Source of the DNA: Tubiluchus corallicola
Taxonomy: Eukaryota > Priapulida > Priapulimorpha > Priapulimorphida > Tubiluchidae
Length of the DNA stretch: 64,000 nucleotides
Reading direction: 5' to 3'
NCBI GenBank assembly: GCA_030141605.1
Contig: JAQGDQ010000042.1
Location: 372,001 to 436,000 of the forward strand
Every line of letters starts with the position of its first letter. The stretch's first letter is position 1. Of this stretch, positions 47,742-60,600 are shown in pieces. The notes under the pieces are model-generated. The model had not been told where the DNA came from, made no database searches, and saw only the letters and a program-made list of their open reading frames with translations. The position numbers and the translations under genes were made by a program.

Positions 47742-48662
47742 GTTTAATGATGCAGTGTTTTCTCTTGAGGATTGTAGCTTCACACAAAACTACTTGCGAT
47801 TTCACCTTCCCACTTTATTATTGTGTATAACTAATGTGGTATCATTGTTGAACTGCAATATTACATTTAAAAACACTATTACAAATAGTAAAATAATATC
47901 AGCTGTACGTGACTAACATTTCTAAATATGCATCACTCAGAACAGAAATTGTCAACTAAACAGCACTTCAAATAAAATGTACGATATAAGAAAATAGAGA
48001 CGATATATTTATTGTCAATAAAGAGTTTACAAGAAATGTGATGTCTACATTATACCATAACTTTATTAACGTTGCATTTATTCCTACCACAATTTATAAT
48101 TTGTAATTTGGAGGTCACTCTTTAAACACCCTTTAAATTTTGGCAAATATTTTTCACTAATGATCACAGTCATTAACATAATTATAGTGTCTATCTCCAA
48201 TGTCGCACCATAATTCAAGCATGAATATATTAAAAAACGTGTACAAATTTACATATATAAAGAGTGACAAATTATTACTTTTTAATTAAGTCAACCAAAT
48301 AAAAATATGAGGTACAAATTATAAACACATAATGTACACAGTTTTTACTCACACAGTTATGCTTACAATGACAAAATAATTTCATATTTGCATAGCATTT
48401 GACTGTTGATGTATGACAAAATACAAAGTGCGCACATTATTTCATAAGAAAATGACAGAAGACAAACAGTGAATTATTGATTTACTGAGATTACAAGCAA
48501 TAACAGTAGACAGAACCTCAGCAGTGTCAAGTAAAAATTGAAACATTACTCTAGGAGAAGGGCACACTGAGCATGCGACTACTGAACTAATGATGCTGAG
48601 ATTTAAACAATTCAGTAAAAAACACAATTGTTTTCAGTTATTATATCATAAACTAAATGTTA
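47742..48662. promoter_or_regulatory. Interval between SAAL1 stop and esterase start
   Basis: About 920 bases hold the SAAL1 3' UTR and the likely esterase promoter. It is AT-rich with no recognised elements. The role is inferred from position alone. Confidence 0.4.
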
Positions 48663-51600
48663 TCATGCATTCAATTTCTCACTAAAAATTTTCAGCAGTG
48701 TTGGAAGATTAGCCGTTTCTAGATTCAGTATGGAAATGATTCGTTCACCAGCAGCTGGAAAATTCCTCTGCAAGGTTTTTCCTAAAATTCTCAAGCGTGA
48801 TTCCTTATTAGAATCTAAAGCTTCAAGGACGGGAGATACCGTATCCTGTAAACAAGATGCAAATAAAATTATCTTTTTTATTTTTAATTCAATTAAGAAT
48901 TATTAATTCAATTCATTTAATTCAATACTATTCTTGGCACTTTTCGAAATATTCTAAATGTGAGTGAAACAAAAAATATAAAAATGTAAAAAACATTACG
49001 ATAAAAACTAGAAGTTATAAATTCCTGTTAACAAGGTACTGAATAATGTTTCTTTAAACTATTTTTTTCAAATCATTATTCTTTTTTATCTCGGGTTTAT
49101 CTGTTTGCAGCCATTATTAAAGTCATATATAACTACTAATCAAATTTATCAAATTTAGTGTAAAGTCATTCAGAATTAGACATACTTGCCACACATTTTT
49201 AAACATTAACATAATTGATATATGTAATACCTATGTAGTGTGGCATATATAGTGTGGCATACTTATAAAGAATGCCACGCTACCAATACATTCATTTAAA
49301 GTAATCCACTGTGTTTCTTGAATCACTGTGAGCAGTGAGAACTCGGAACAAAGGCATTAAATTGGCTGCCTGCTACAATACCCATTTCAGTATGATCGTC
49401 TATTCTATTGTGCACAAAAATATACTTACAGTCGGCAATAGAAGTACGACTTCGCCAAGAAAAGCAGACACTTGCTCATACAGAATATTTAATAAGCCTA
49501 GGTCAGCCTGAATTGCTATGGTGACAGAAGAGGAGACAAGTTCACTAGATGCATTTGCTGATGATTCTTGTACTTTGTTCTCAGATGGCTTTGTTTGGAC
49601 AGAAGTTTCACTTTTAAATGATTCCTCAGTCAACACTTCTGCAGAAGTTTGGTCAACTCCAGTCACAACAGAACTTGTAGTAGTTTTTTTCTTAGTTTCT
49701 TCACTTGACAGTTTTGTAGAATCTGTTAAGTTCAATTCTAAAATAGTTTTATTTCTGTCTACTGTACTGTCCTGAGATTTTATTGATTCTTGGACACCTT
49801 CTTTTCTGTGAAGTGTTTGGTGTAATACCTCTAAAATCTTTAGAGCACAGCGAAGTATTCTTTTATCTACGAAAATGGTAAACAAGCATCACTTAAAGCA
49901 AAACAGGACCCAATCTTAAACTGTAGGTCAAAACAATCTACTCTTTAAAGTATTGAAAGGAAACATATTATTTTTTTCAAATAAGGCTTACGTGAAAGAA
50001 TTATTACCACACAAACACAATGTCACGTTTGCGCCAGTAGTTCTTCGCTGTTACATGCATTTCGCCATTTGCTAGTTAGACGGGCACTAGCGCCTGCATT
50101 TTGGAAACGCATTGCAAAAAAACAGATGCTGTACCTCTCAGTTCAGATGCATTAGTTTGATTCAACAGTTCATGCATGAGCACAGCGGTAAATTTGAAAT
50201 TTGAATGTTTATCTTAAAACTTGTCTGATTTTAGTACAACACACTGAATATCTTACAGTATCACTGTACTTCAAATTTCGCTTTCGCAAACACGTGCGAC
50301 ACGCTCATGGAATACTTTTGCCATTGAAAATTATGTTCCTTTCTGATGTCATCAACAGTTGGGCTCGCCCGACGTTAATTCCGATTTTAATCTATTATTT
50401 CATTATCAGAAATGCTTTTGCAGCATTAATTGTGCTAAAATGTGTACTTTTTATCTGACTTGAAAATGGGGTACTATATGAAAAATCATCATGTCTTCTT
50501 TTAAGAAAAACATGAAGTGACTTACAAAAGATGCACAACCTATCACTAAAGAAGCAAGTACTAGACAAATTATAAACATAAACTGCATCACAACTGAAAA
50601 TAGTTATTCAAGCAGAAAAATCAGAAATACGCAAAAATTGATTAATTTAAGCTTATGTAAGCCTTGTTCAACAAAGGAATTGATTTAACAAAAATGAACA
50701 TTCAGCACAGCTGCTGTTAGTGGTTTCTTTATTGTCTGGTACAAGGGCATCTAAATATGTACACCTTATATAGCTGGTTGTAATTAACAGTATTCTCATA
50801 ATAACAAATTTAATATAATTTCTTGTCATGCAGTAGCATGCAGGGTAACTGTTTAAGCAGAATTTGCTCACACAAATTAACAAATCTCAAACAGTCAAAC
50901 CTCGTTATACCACCAAACTCGTTTATCGCCTGCAAAATGACCAGGAAAAAACAGTTGCATTCAACTGTATATAAAAATAACTCGTTATACAGCCACCCGT
51001 TACCTGCAGTCCGCCAGGCAAATTAATATATATGTTCAATGGGGAATACCACCAGCCACACCAGTTACCTTGATTATGCCAGTAAACTTTTGCACATTTT
51101 GATTGTTTGCAAGCTCTACTGTACATCGTATAATCACAATAGTAAAGGACTGATAGCTCCAATATTATTGTCAATGTGTGCGCGCAGTCATAATAGGACT
51201 GACAAGAAAAACGTGGTTCTTTTTTGGCCACAAGAAAAGGTGATATTTGCTTGTTTTATAAGAATCGCCCAAGCAAATCCCAACACGAAATTTGTAATTA
51301 TGACTTAACATTTTTTACATATACATGTTTAATGGAGCAGTAGGCCAACAATCTATTATATACTTGAGTATAAGATACACTTACTATGTAAACAGAATGT
51401 TCTTCATAAAGACTATTCATTTTGAGTGAGTCATTAATTCACAAATGATTAATTTAGTAGTTTTCTTTTAATTCATTAACCTTTAGAGTGAAAAATGAAG
51501 ACTCTAACCTGTGTACACTTATCTGACTGTTTTGTGATTCACCTGTTTTAAAATTTAGCACACCTCGTTATGACGCTAAACTCGCTGTAACATCAACACT

Positions 51601-54600
51601 TTTCCAGTCCCAAAGTGGGCGGTATAAAGAAGTCTGAGTGTAATAATACATGCGCAAATAAACAAACTATAGATAAACAAACTATGTTATTTACAATATC
51701 AAATCTATCATCTTAAAAGACCACATTCACTGGCAGGTAAAACTGCTAGCATGCAAATTGTATGTTATAAATTTACAAACACATGCTATGCAAAGCGCAC
51801 ATTAAGGTACGGCACGATTATAAAGAATCATGAATGGACTTTTTGCAAATAACAAAACTTAGAAATGATAAAACATATTTAAAATACCTTTCTCTATAAG
51901 ATCTAGTCTATCTGTTATCACAGCTGTGAGGATGTTAAAACAAGAAGCCAGCGTTGTCTCATTGTTTTCCAGTGTTACCACCTGAAAACAGCAGATGTTG
52001 TCCAGGTAGTCACAAGCTAATCTAAATACTTGCTCAGACTTATCACCTGTAGTAAATAGTAACACATAAATCTACATTCAAACAAAGTTCATGGAAGCAA
52101 CAGCAAACAACTGCTGTCAAATATGGTTGATTCAGGTCTCATTAACTCAAATTTCAAATGTGTATTCAAGTGTGACCAAATAAGGAGACTGAGTGTTAAT
52201 TTATTTCACATCTTAGAGGAAAAGCCAATACTCAAACAACATTTATTGCATTTTAACATACAATTAAAAATAATGAAATCATCGCACAATATATGCACAT
52301 ACGCATATATGCCTTGCTTAAAAATGCAAAAGAAATTTAAATATTTCTTATCTCCCGCCATCGCTACCGGCATATCTGAAAAAAATGACCTATTCTAGGA
52401 TTGTGTTTAAATGTGTTTATGTAGCAATTAGCTATTGGATGAAGTTTCATTGTTCTAGCATTGTGTTTAATTGTGTTTACATAGAAATTAGTCATTGGAT
52501 GAAGTATGACGAAATTTAAATTGGTTACATAGCTATGATCTATAGGATTATACCTTAAAATCTGTAAGTAGTCTGCATTAATTGTGTAAATAATTAATTT
52601 ACAGAATTTTGTTGACTTTCAGATATGCCAGGAAACTTGCGAGTGTATAGTAGTAGGCGCTGGGCGTGTTACTTAGTTTATAGAGATCACTCTACAAGTC
52701 AAAACAATATTGCTGAAGCACCAGGCAGAATAAGTGTATATAGTGCTACTGTTGAATTAAGTGGAAATGTTCTCTCCATCTTGCTGACTTAAACCAAACA
52801 AATATTACAGTCTAGTAAAACTAACTAACACTCACAGACAATAATTCTACACTTATGCGCAATACCTAAACAGTATGAGCATTTACTGGTCAACAACCAC
52901 CTGGACAAACTGTTTAGGTCACCTGAAACGAAAAGTACTCACTCAATGCTGATTTTCCATCTTCGTTAACAGTTGAGCGAACTAGAGTCAGAATATGAAA
53001 GAGAACTTTGGTTGAATCAGCTGACAAACTGGAAATTAAAAACGTAAAAAGGCTCATTACGTTAGTATTTGAAAGAATGCACAAATCGGCAAGCATCAAA
53101 CAATCAACTGGGCTTCACCTCACACTGGCCAATCAAACGCTCCTTTTCTCAGCTGACCGGCTGCTGTAGTGTCGCAAAATTGCTCATAAACAGACGTAAA
53201 GAACACATTGAAATTTACTGAAAGTAAACGTTGATATATATATCATTATTGTCATGAAAGTGGCCAAGAGGTTCCGGGTTCAATACTGGATTGTTGCAAT
53301 CTTGTACTTCAGAACCAGTAGTGACGACTTAAAAATGTGAAATGAATGCAGGAAATTTATAGGAAGAAACTGCCAGACTTCAATCGTGTGTTCCTCATGC
53401 TGGTTGCGATTAAGGAACAGGTGGTTAGCTAGTAAACGTACTTGGCCGCTCACCCCTGAATCGATGAAGCCATTACATAGAGACGGTTTTACACCTGGTA
53501 CTCAATGCCACCATGCAATGGCTTTGCATGGACCAGTCCATCACAATGTAGGGGGAAGGGGGTCGAAAATAAATGGCATTTCGCCCTCGCAACATTAATA
53601 TTATTATTATTATTTTCTCTACCCATACAAGATTTATTTAACTAAAATTTGTTTAGCAGTAAAACAAAAACATTATAACGATGAAACATTGTGCTTGGAT
53701 AATAGTAGTGCAGACGTATAATGCATGGAAAGGTTAGAAAGTGTCAGATTTATAAATTTCATCAGGCCAAAAAAAATTAAACAGATGTGCCGCTGGACCC
53801 AATCTCTCCCTACTTAAGACAACGAGCTGAATAGTTTCAAATTAATAAAAACTCTATCTGTCCCAAGTTTAATTAGTTTCCCATTTTTTATGTTGTTTAG
53901 TTCGCTGTTGGTGACATACAAGACTATCATACAGACCTCTACACTTTCTATGCACTATGTGCACAACAAAAGGTTGCTAAATACTGCTCTACAGCACAAA
54001 ATAGCATTAATGTTGTTAATGTTTATTAAGGTTGAACGTCCAGTATTTGATAGGTCTCTTAATTATTATTCACAATGTTTATGTGAGGTAACTTATGTTT
54101 GTTTAAAACCACATTGCTTCTATCAGTTTTTTAGACTGACCAAGTACAAATTTCATACCAAGGCATTGCAAAATAATTTCATTGCAGTTTAGATAATAAT
54201 AATAATTTCCCAACATGTGCGGCAACGGACATTTCTCACTGATGCCAAGCATTTTGGTCGCACATCAGATTTTTAATTTTTCACACAAAATCTCAAAATA
54301 ACACACAATCTTTGAGAGAAATGATCGCATTCATTTGTAGTGATTCCAGAAAGTATGCAACAGTGACACACTCTCTGAAATCATTAACAAGTTCCGACTA
54401 AATGAGTGCACTTTTCATGTTTAGATTCACCCGCTTGTTTATAGATTTTATATAGACAGATCGCAAGCCGCATTTAGCCATTTAAGATCATATTAGACAT
54501 TATGAATGATCAGTCTTAAAGACTTATATAAGCAATGGTTTAAACAACATGAGTTAATTACTGCAGATAAACTGTGAATAACAATTAAAAGGTCTGTATC

Positions 54601-57600
54601 TTTAACCTTAATAAACGTTAATGCAATAGTAGCATTTGGCAATCTCTTGTAACAGCTTAAAAACTTTAATTAAAAAAATAGGAAACTAATTACCTTGGGA
54701 CAGACAACATAAATTATTAATTTGACGGCTCGGCTCGTGTTATCTACCTAACTGGAAGAGATTTTTTCAGGGGCAGATTTGAGTTTTTTGTCTTGGAGAA
54801 TCTGAAAAATCTGACTGTTTCAAGTCTTTCCAGGCACTATACATCTGCATAAGTATTATTCAAGTATAATGTTTAGATTTCTCTGTACTACTGCTAGACA
54901 AATTTTAGTTGCAGAAATCTTGTATGGCTGGAGAAAATAAAAGTTATAATGATAATAATGATACCCACTTGATCTTAACTCTTGCAGTATATTTCAATGC
55001 AATTTCTTCACGTGGTTGTGAACCGCTTTTGTTGTGTAACTCAGATGAAGGAGGAGGCAAGACAAAGGGAGAGCTAATTGGCCATCACGAGGGCGACCCC
55101 CGCTGATTGACTGACGTTTCGCCATCTATGTATTGTAGCTGCTGTCAGAGACAAAAGTTTGTGAGACTGGGCCATGTAGGCGGAGCTAAAAAGAAAACAC
55201 GATGGTTTTCCATATACCAAGTTTGAAGATAAAAATTTAAATTTCAACTTCACCACTGTGCTCACGCATGAGCTCTCAAACTTGTTCACTATGTCACAAA
55301 CGAACATATCTGAACTGAGAAGTACAGCACTTGTTTTTGGGCAATGCATTTCCGAAATGTAGGCGCTAGTGCCCCGCTAACTAGCGAATGGCAAAATGCA
55401 TGTAAAAGCGAAGCACTAGTGGCGCAAATACGACTTGCATTTGTGTGGTAGTAATTCTTTTACGTAAGTCATTTCTGAAAAAATAGTATGTTTCTGTTCA
55501 ATATTTTAAAGAGTAGATTGTTCTGATGTACAGTTTAAGATTGAGTCTGGTTTTCCCTTTAACTCTGTAGGTTATATCCTACACATTACCCACTATTGTA
55601 ATCAATACTGATTAACTACTCCAGACCATAAATTCTGAAACAAAGACGTCATTTATGTCAGCTACAAACAAAAAAACAATTCAAATACTTATTATGAATG
55701 CTAATGTTTTAATTGGAACCCTTGCTTGCTTTACGCAAAATTCTTACTCCAATAGCCAGAAGAACTTTATGAGCAATGACTGTCAGTTTGTGTAATCTTA
55801 TCCAGAATTGTAAAGTAATCTTGTACCTTGTATAATGATCAGTGTGAATTTTGCTACATGTACAAGTTACAAAACACTTTTGGCCTTAGTAGGCAATGAC
55901 TTGTAAGCCTAAATGGCTGGGTTTACGTCCAAATTTTTGTCGTACATAGAACAATGAAAATTATTGTAAGTGTAATGTATGATGGATGTAAACATGTCAC
56001 TTTAATAAAAAAAATTTCACTCTCAGTCACTCACTCACTACCTTACTAGCAATTTGTGACTGCACACAACAACAGCAGGATGATTAAATAACAGCCTAAA
56101 GACAACAATATGTGCCTACCCAACTTGATTAAGTGCTTCTAAAACAGCAGTGACAAGTTCCACAGTCGACCATGTGGTACATAAAGGTGGATCTTTGTCC
56201 ATTGCTATGTCTATTATGTCTGCTGTGTTCCGTATGAGATTAGCTAAAAAGTATAAGCATTATATTTATAGCGTGAAAACGTAATATTGGTGATCATAGT
56301 TACATACAGAAGAATGTAGAATAGACCTGATCAAATTAACAGCGACAAATAAATTTAACTTCAGCATCCTACCAAGTGACAAAGGAAAAGTGGCTAAGCG
56401 TGTTGATTCGCATACGTTAAAATTCTTTATAATTTGTTGTTGTAAAATAAAAAATAGTTTGTTATCACATTTCCTTCCACCAGACAAGGCAACTTATTGA
56501 ATTCACTTATCTACACTTAGGTATACACAACTGCAAGCAAAAACTCATGCTAAATACAGAAAAAAAACAGATTTTGTTCATTATATGACTTTTATGAGTA
56601 CTTTTGTCACAATAGTATTATCTACAAGGCAACAAATTTGCTAGCCATTCTATACCATTATAACAAAAGCAGAATGTTATTTGACTGAATAATAAAGAAG
56701 AACGACAGCTGACAAATGTTACTATACAGCACAACAGAAAAGCATAACTGAATGGTACTCACTGTTTGTAGAACTTTCAAAAATAAACAAGAGAGTACTG
56801 AAGAAAGTAGACGTTTCTATTTCTCGTAGCCAGGAATGGCGTGATTCTGAACATTCAAGACACACCCTCAGCACTCTAGAAAAATATGCAATTACAATTT
56901 TAGACAACTGCAGTATGAGCTTGGATTTAGCACAGAACCAATTCTCCTAAAATAAAAGTTCTAGCTCTAGCTGAACGGGTAAGATAAAAAAAGGTTGTGT
57001 CTTTGGGTAGACTTTCAAACATATTTAAGGAGAAATTTATGTTACAGCCTGCTATGAAATTTAAATGAGACGACTAGTCAAATGTCTTTTACTTTTCATG
57101 CTCAAAGGATGAAAATGACTCAAAAAGTAACAAGAGTGTCTGGAATTTGCTATACTTTATCTCTGCAAAGTGCAACTTGAGTTAACTGGCCTAGGCACAT
57201 CAATCCTTTAGATTCATTTTTATATTTTACATACAGTTTTGTAAACCAATAGCCATCGCTCAAGAGCTTACTTACTGTAGCTGGCAAAGCCAGAATTTAT
57301 TTAACTCACTACTAAGGATAATCTTCTAATTTAGTGTCTTAACCGGTTTGGATGCTCAGAAAATAACGGAGAAGACATTACGGCAGATGACAATTCCCAA
57401 AAGCTGTTTTGCTGGTACTCACTAATGCCTTTACTGACAAGATTTGGTACTGCTTATCTTGGTTACTGATCTAAATGCAATTTTTTACATAATGCAAAGT
57501 TACAATCCAGAATCCATTAGCAAACCAATCAGTATTACATAGTATACGACCCATCAGTTTGCCATGTACAAAAATAACAGAAAATCTCATAAAATTTTGA

Positions 57601-60600
57601 AATTCTTGTAAAAACAAAGTTAACATTACCGTGAAGCTTCAACAAGTGTTGGTACATCACTAGTTGTTTCGAAAAGAAGAACAAGAATTTTTCTGCACTT
57701 TTCACTTTGCGAAAATTCGTTTCTAATTTCCGAATGACACACCATGTTTCCAAGAACTCCAAGAGATATCTCCTGCAATGTTTGAACATAAAACGACAGA
57801 AAGAGAAAATGTAAGAAATTTACGAATGCACTGAATGCACACCATCACACGTGGGGTGCAGTTTTGTCTCTAAAAGTGTCCAAAGACACATTTAAGTAAA
57901 AAATGTATTGTCCTATTTAATAGCAATATATGAAAAACAATTCTTATAAAATAATATTAGGCACTAGGTCATTAATAAATAAATACATAACCCTCTAAAA
58001 CAGTTTGTTCAAAGCAGTGAAAGTATTGCAAGATGTATTACTACAACAGTGCTATCAGAATTTAGGCAAAAAACCTTCAATGTAAAGGTAGTTCTACTTA
58101 CTACTAACACAGACTAATATCGTACAATCAATTCCATTCTATATCACACAATTGCATTCTGTACTTATTTAGAGTTTTTCACAATGATAGTGATTAAATT
58201 TGAAACAAGCTTGAAATTACATTTTTTGCGCAAGTTACACGTAAACTAACATTTTTCTTTAATAAAAACATTTCTAAAAAATTATGTTTATCATGCAAGT
58301 ACATTTTTAAAATAAATCAGGATGATTTTGTAAGTACCCCATTTTGAAGTTAGGCTCTGTATGACTGACAATGAAACGTAAAAGTTAAGCAATGTAAGTT
58401 TCAAAATTTCAAGTTTATCACTGCGCAATGATATGCAGTTTCAGAAGACAAAGGATGACAAATTTCATATGCAGTTAGTTATGCATAATTTTTAATAGGA
58501 GTTTGAATGTCCATACTTACAGCTATTCGTGGTGCTCTGGTCTTTGTCAAGACACCTATCAGAATATCAACAGCTTTAAACTCTTGTAGATACTTTACCA
58601 CCTCCTAGACGAAAGAAAAACTATGACAAGCAGAGTCTGATATTGAAATGCAAAACATCTATAATATCTGTTTAATGTGTAAAGCATAACAATTGTAAAA
58701 ACTTTTCATTAAACACTTGAATCTCCCTAAAGGAAAACAGGATGATTTTTTTCATCTTACCCCATTTTGAAATAAGGTAAAAAGTATGCATGTCAATGCT
58801 AATACTGCTGCAAAAGCATTTCTGACAATGAAATAATGGATTAAAATCTTAGTTAACACCAGGCGAGCTCAACTAGTGGTGACATCACAAATGAACATAA
58901 TTTTCAACAGCAAAAACATTCTATGAGCGTGTTGCATGTGTTTGAAAAAGTGAAAATTGAAGTACATTGCCCCTGTAAGTGTTAAACTAAAACACGGAAA
59001 GTATTAAGGTAAAAATTTAAATTTCAAATTTACCATTATGCTCACATATGAGCTCTTGAACATGTGCACTATGTCACAAATGAACACATTTGAAATGAGA
59101 GGTACAGTACCTGTTTTTTGTGCAACGTGTTTCAGAAATGTAAGCACTAGTGCCCATCTAACTAACGAATGTCATAATACATGTAACATCGAAGAATAGC
59201 TGCGCAAATGTGAAATTGTGTTTGTGTGGTAATGGTTCTTTCACGTAAGTCATTCTTATAAAAATAGTATGTTCCATTTCAATACTTTAAAGAGTAGATT
59301 ATTTTACCTACAGTTTAGGATTTCAATATTGTTTCATATTTTACGGGCAATATGTTGAATATCAGCATGATCTATTTCATCAGATTTAGTCTCTAGTCCC
59401 TTTATTTATTTTGCTGAATATTATGACTAGGAATAACTTCACGTGGCCAAACATTGGGTACAATTTTTAGATAGGCCGTGACACATACCAATGTTTCTTC
59501 TTAAGCCTTTTCTATAAAGGTTTCTAAAACAGAATAATATATAGTTTAGTAGACCATTAAAACTACTCAAAGTAAGAGTGATATTAGGGAAACTGAAAAG
59601 GCAGCAGACGAAGTCAAGCACAATTCGTTTAAATTTCTAGGTGTACATATAGCTAAAGATTTAACATGGAAAAACCATCACGGAAACTACGTAAAATGCT
59701 TTAATTTTTAGTTACTCTTCAACCTTTATTCAACCGTCAAAAAATTCCATTGCAAAAAACTGTGCTTATCAATTCAAAATCCTGATAATATAATCCACAC
59801 TCTACAGCCAGTACCCACACTCATAGATATAGATCTCACCACCATCTCAAATAAGGCTTACCTGGATGCAGAACAGAGGTATTCACGTACAGTTTTATCT
59901 CATATGGTTTATTCAATTCCCAAACATAAGGTTAGACTCACTTTAATTTATTTCATTCATGTATCTAGTAACAGTGTAATAGCATCTGTTGCTGTATGTT
60001 CTACCTCGCTTATTCTTTTAAAAAATTTTATATTTTGTAATTTTAAGTTGTGCTGTAATTCAACCTTTTGGTTGTAATGACGATAAATAAACTTATTATT
60101 ATTATGCAAGAAAAGCACTACCGTATAGGAGTGAAGTGTTCTGACAGATGGCAAGGCAAACAGAGAAAACATTTGCAAAAGTTTTTAGCTGCACATACAT
60201 TCAGAAGAAAACTAAGAGTATCAACAACATTTTACGGAAAAAAATGTCAAAAATGTACCTGATTCATTGACATGTCCCAGAGTTTACACAGCTCATCCTG
60301 CAATTCTTCTTCTATGTCAACAAGACCGGAGTCACCAACATCATTTCCATCTTTTCTGTCTTCTTCCTTGTCAACTTCCTGTAGTTCAAATTTGCTCGTG
60401 TTAAATTTTAATTTATGCAAGTTAGTGAGCAATTCTACTGATGTGATAGTTACATTTGTTTTGCATATACACTTTACCTGTAGCACTTAAAAGAAGCATT
60501 GAACACTCCAGCGGAATCTAGAACTAACCTGAAGTAAAATTTCAATTTCTAATCCAAATCAAAGTTCAAATGGGGATATTCTTGTTATAAAATTTGATGA

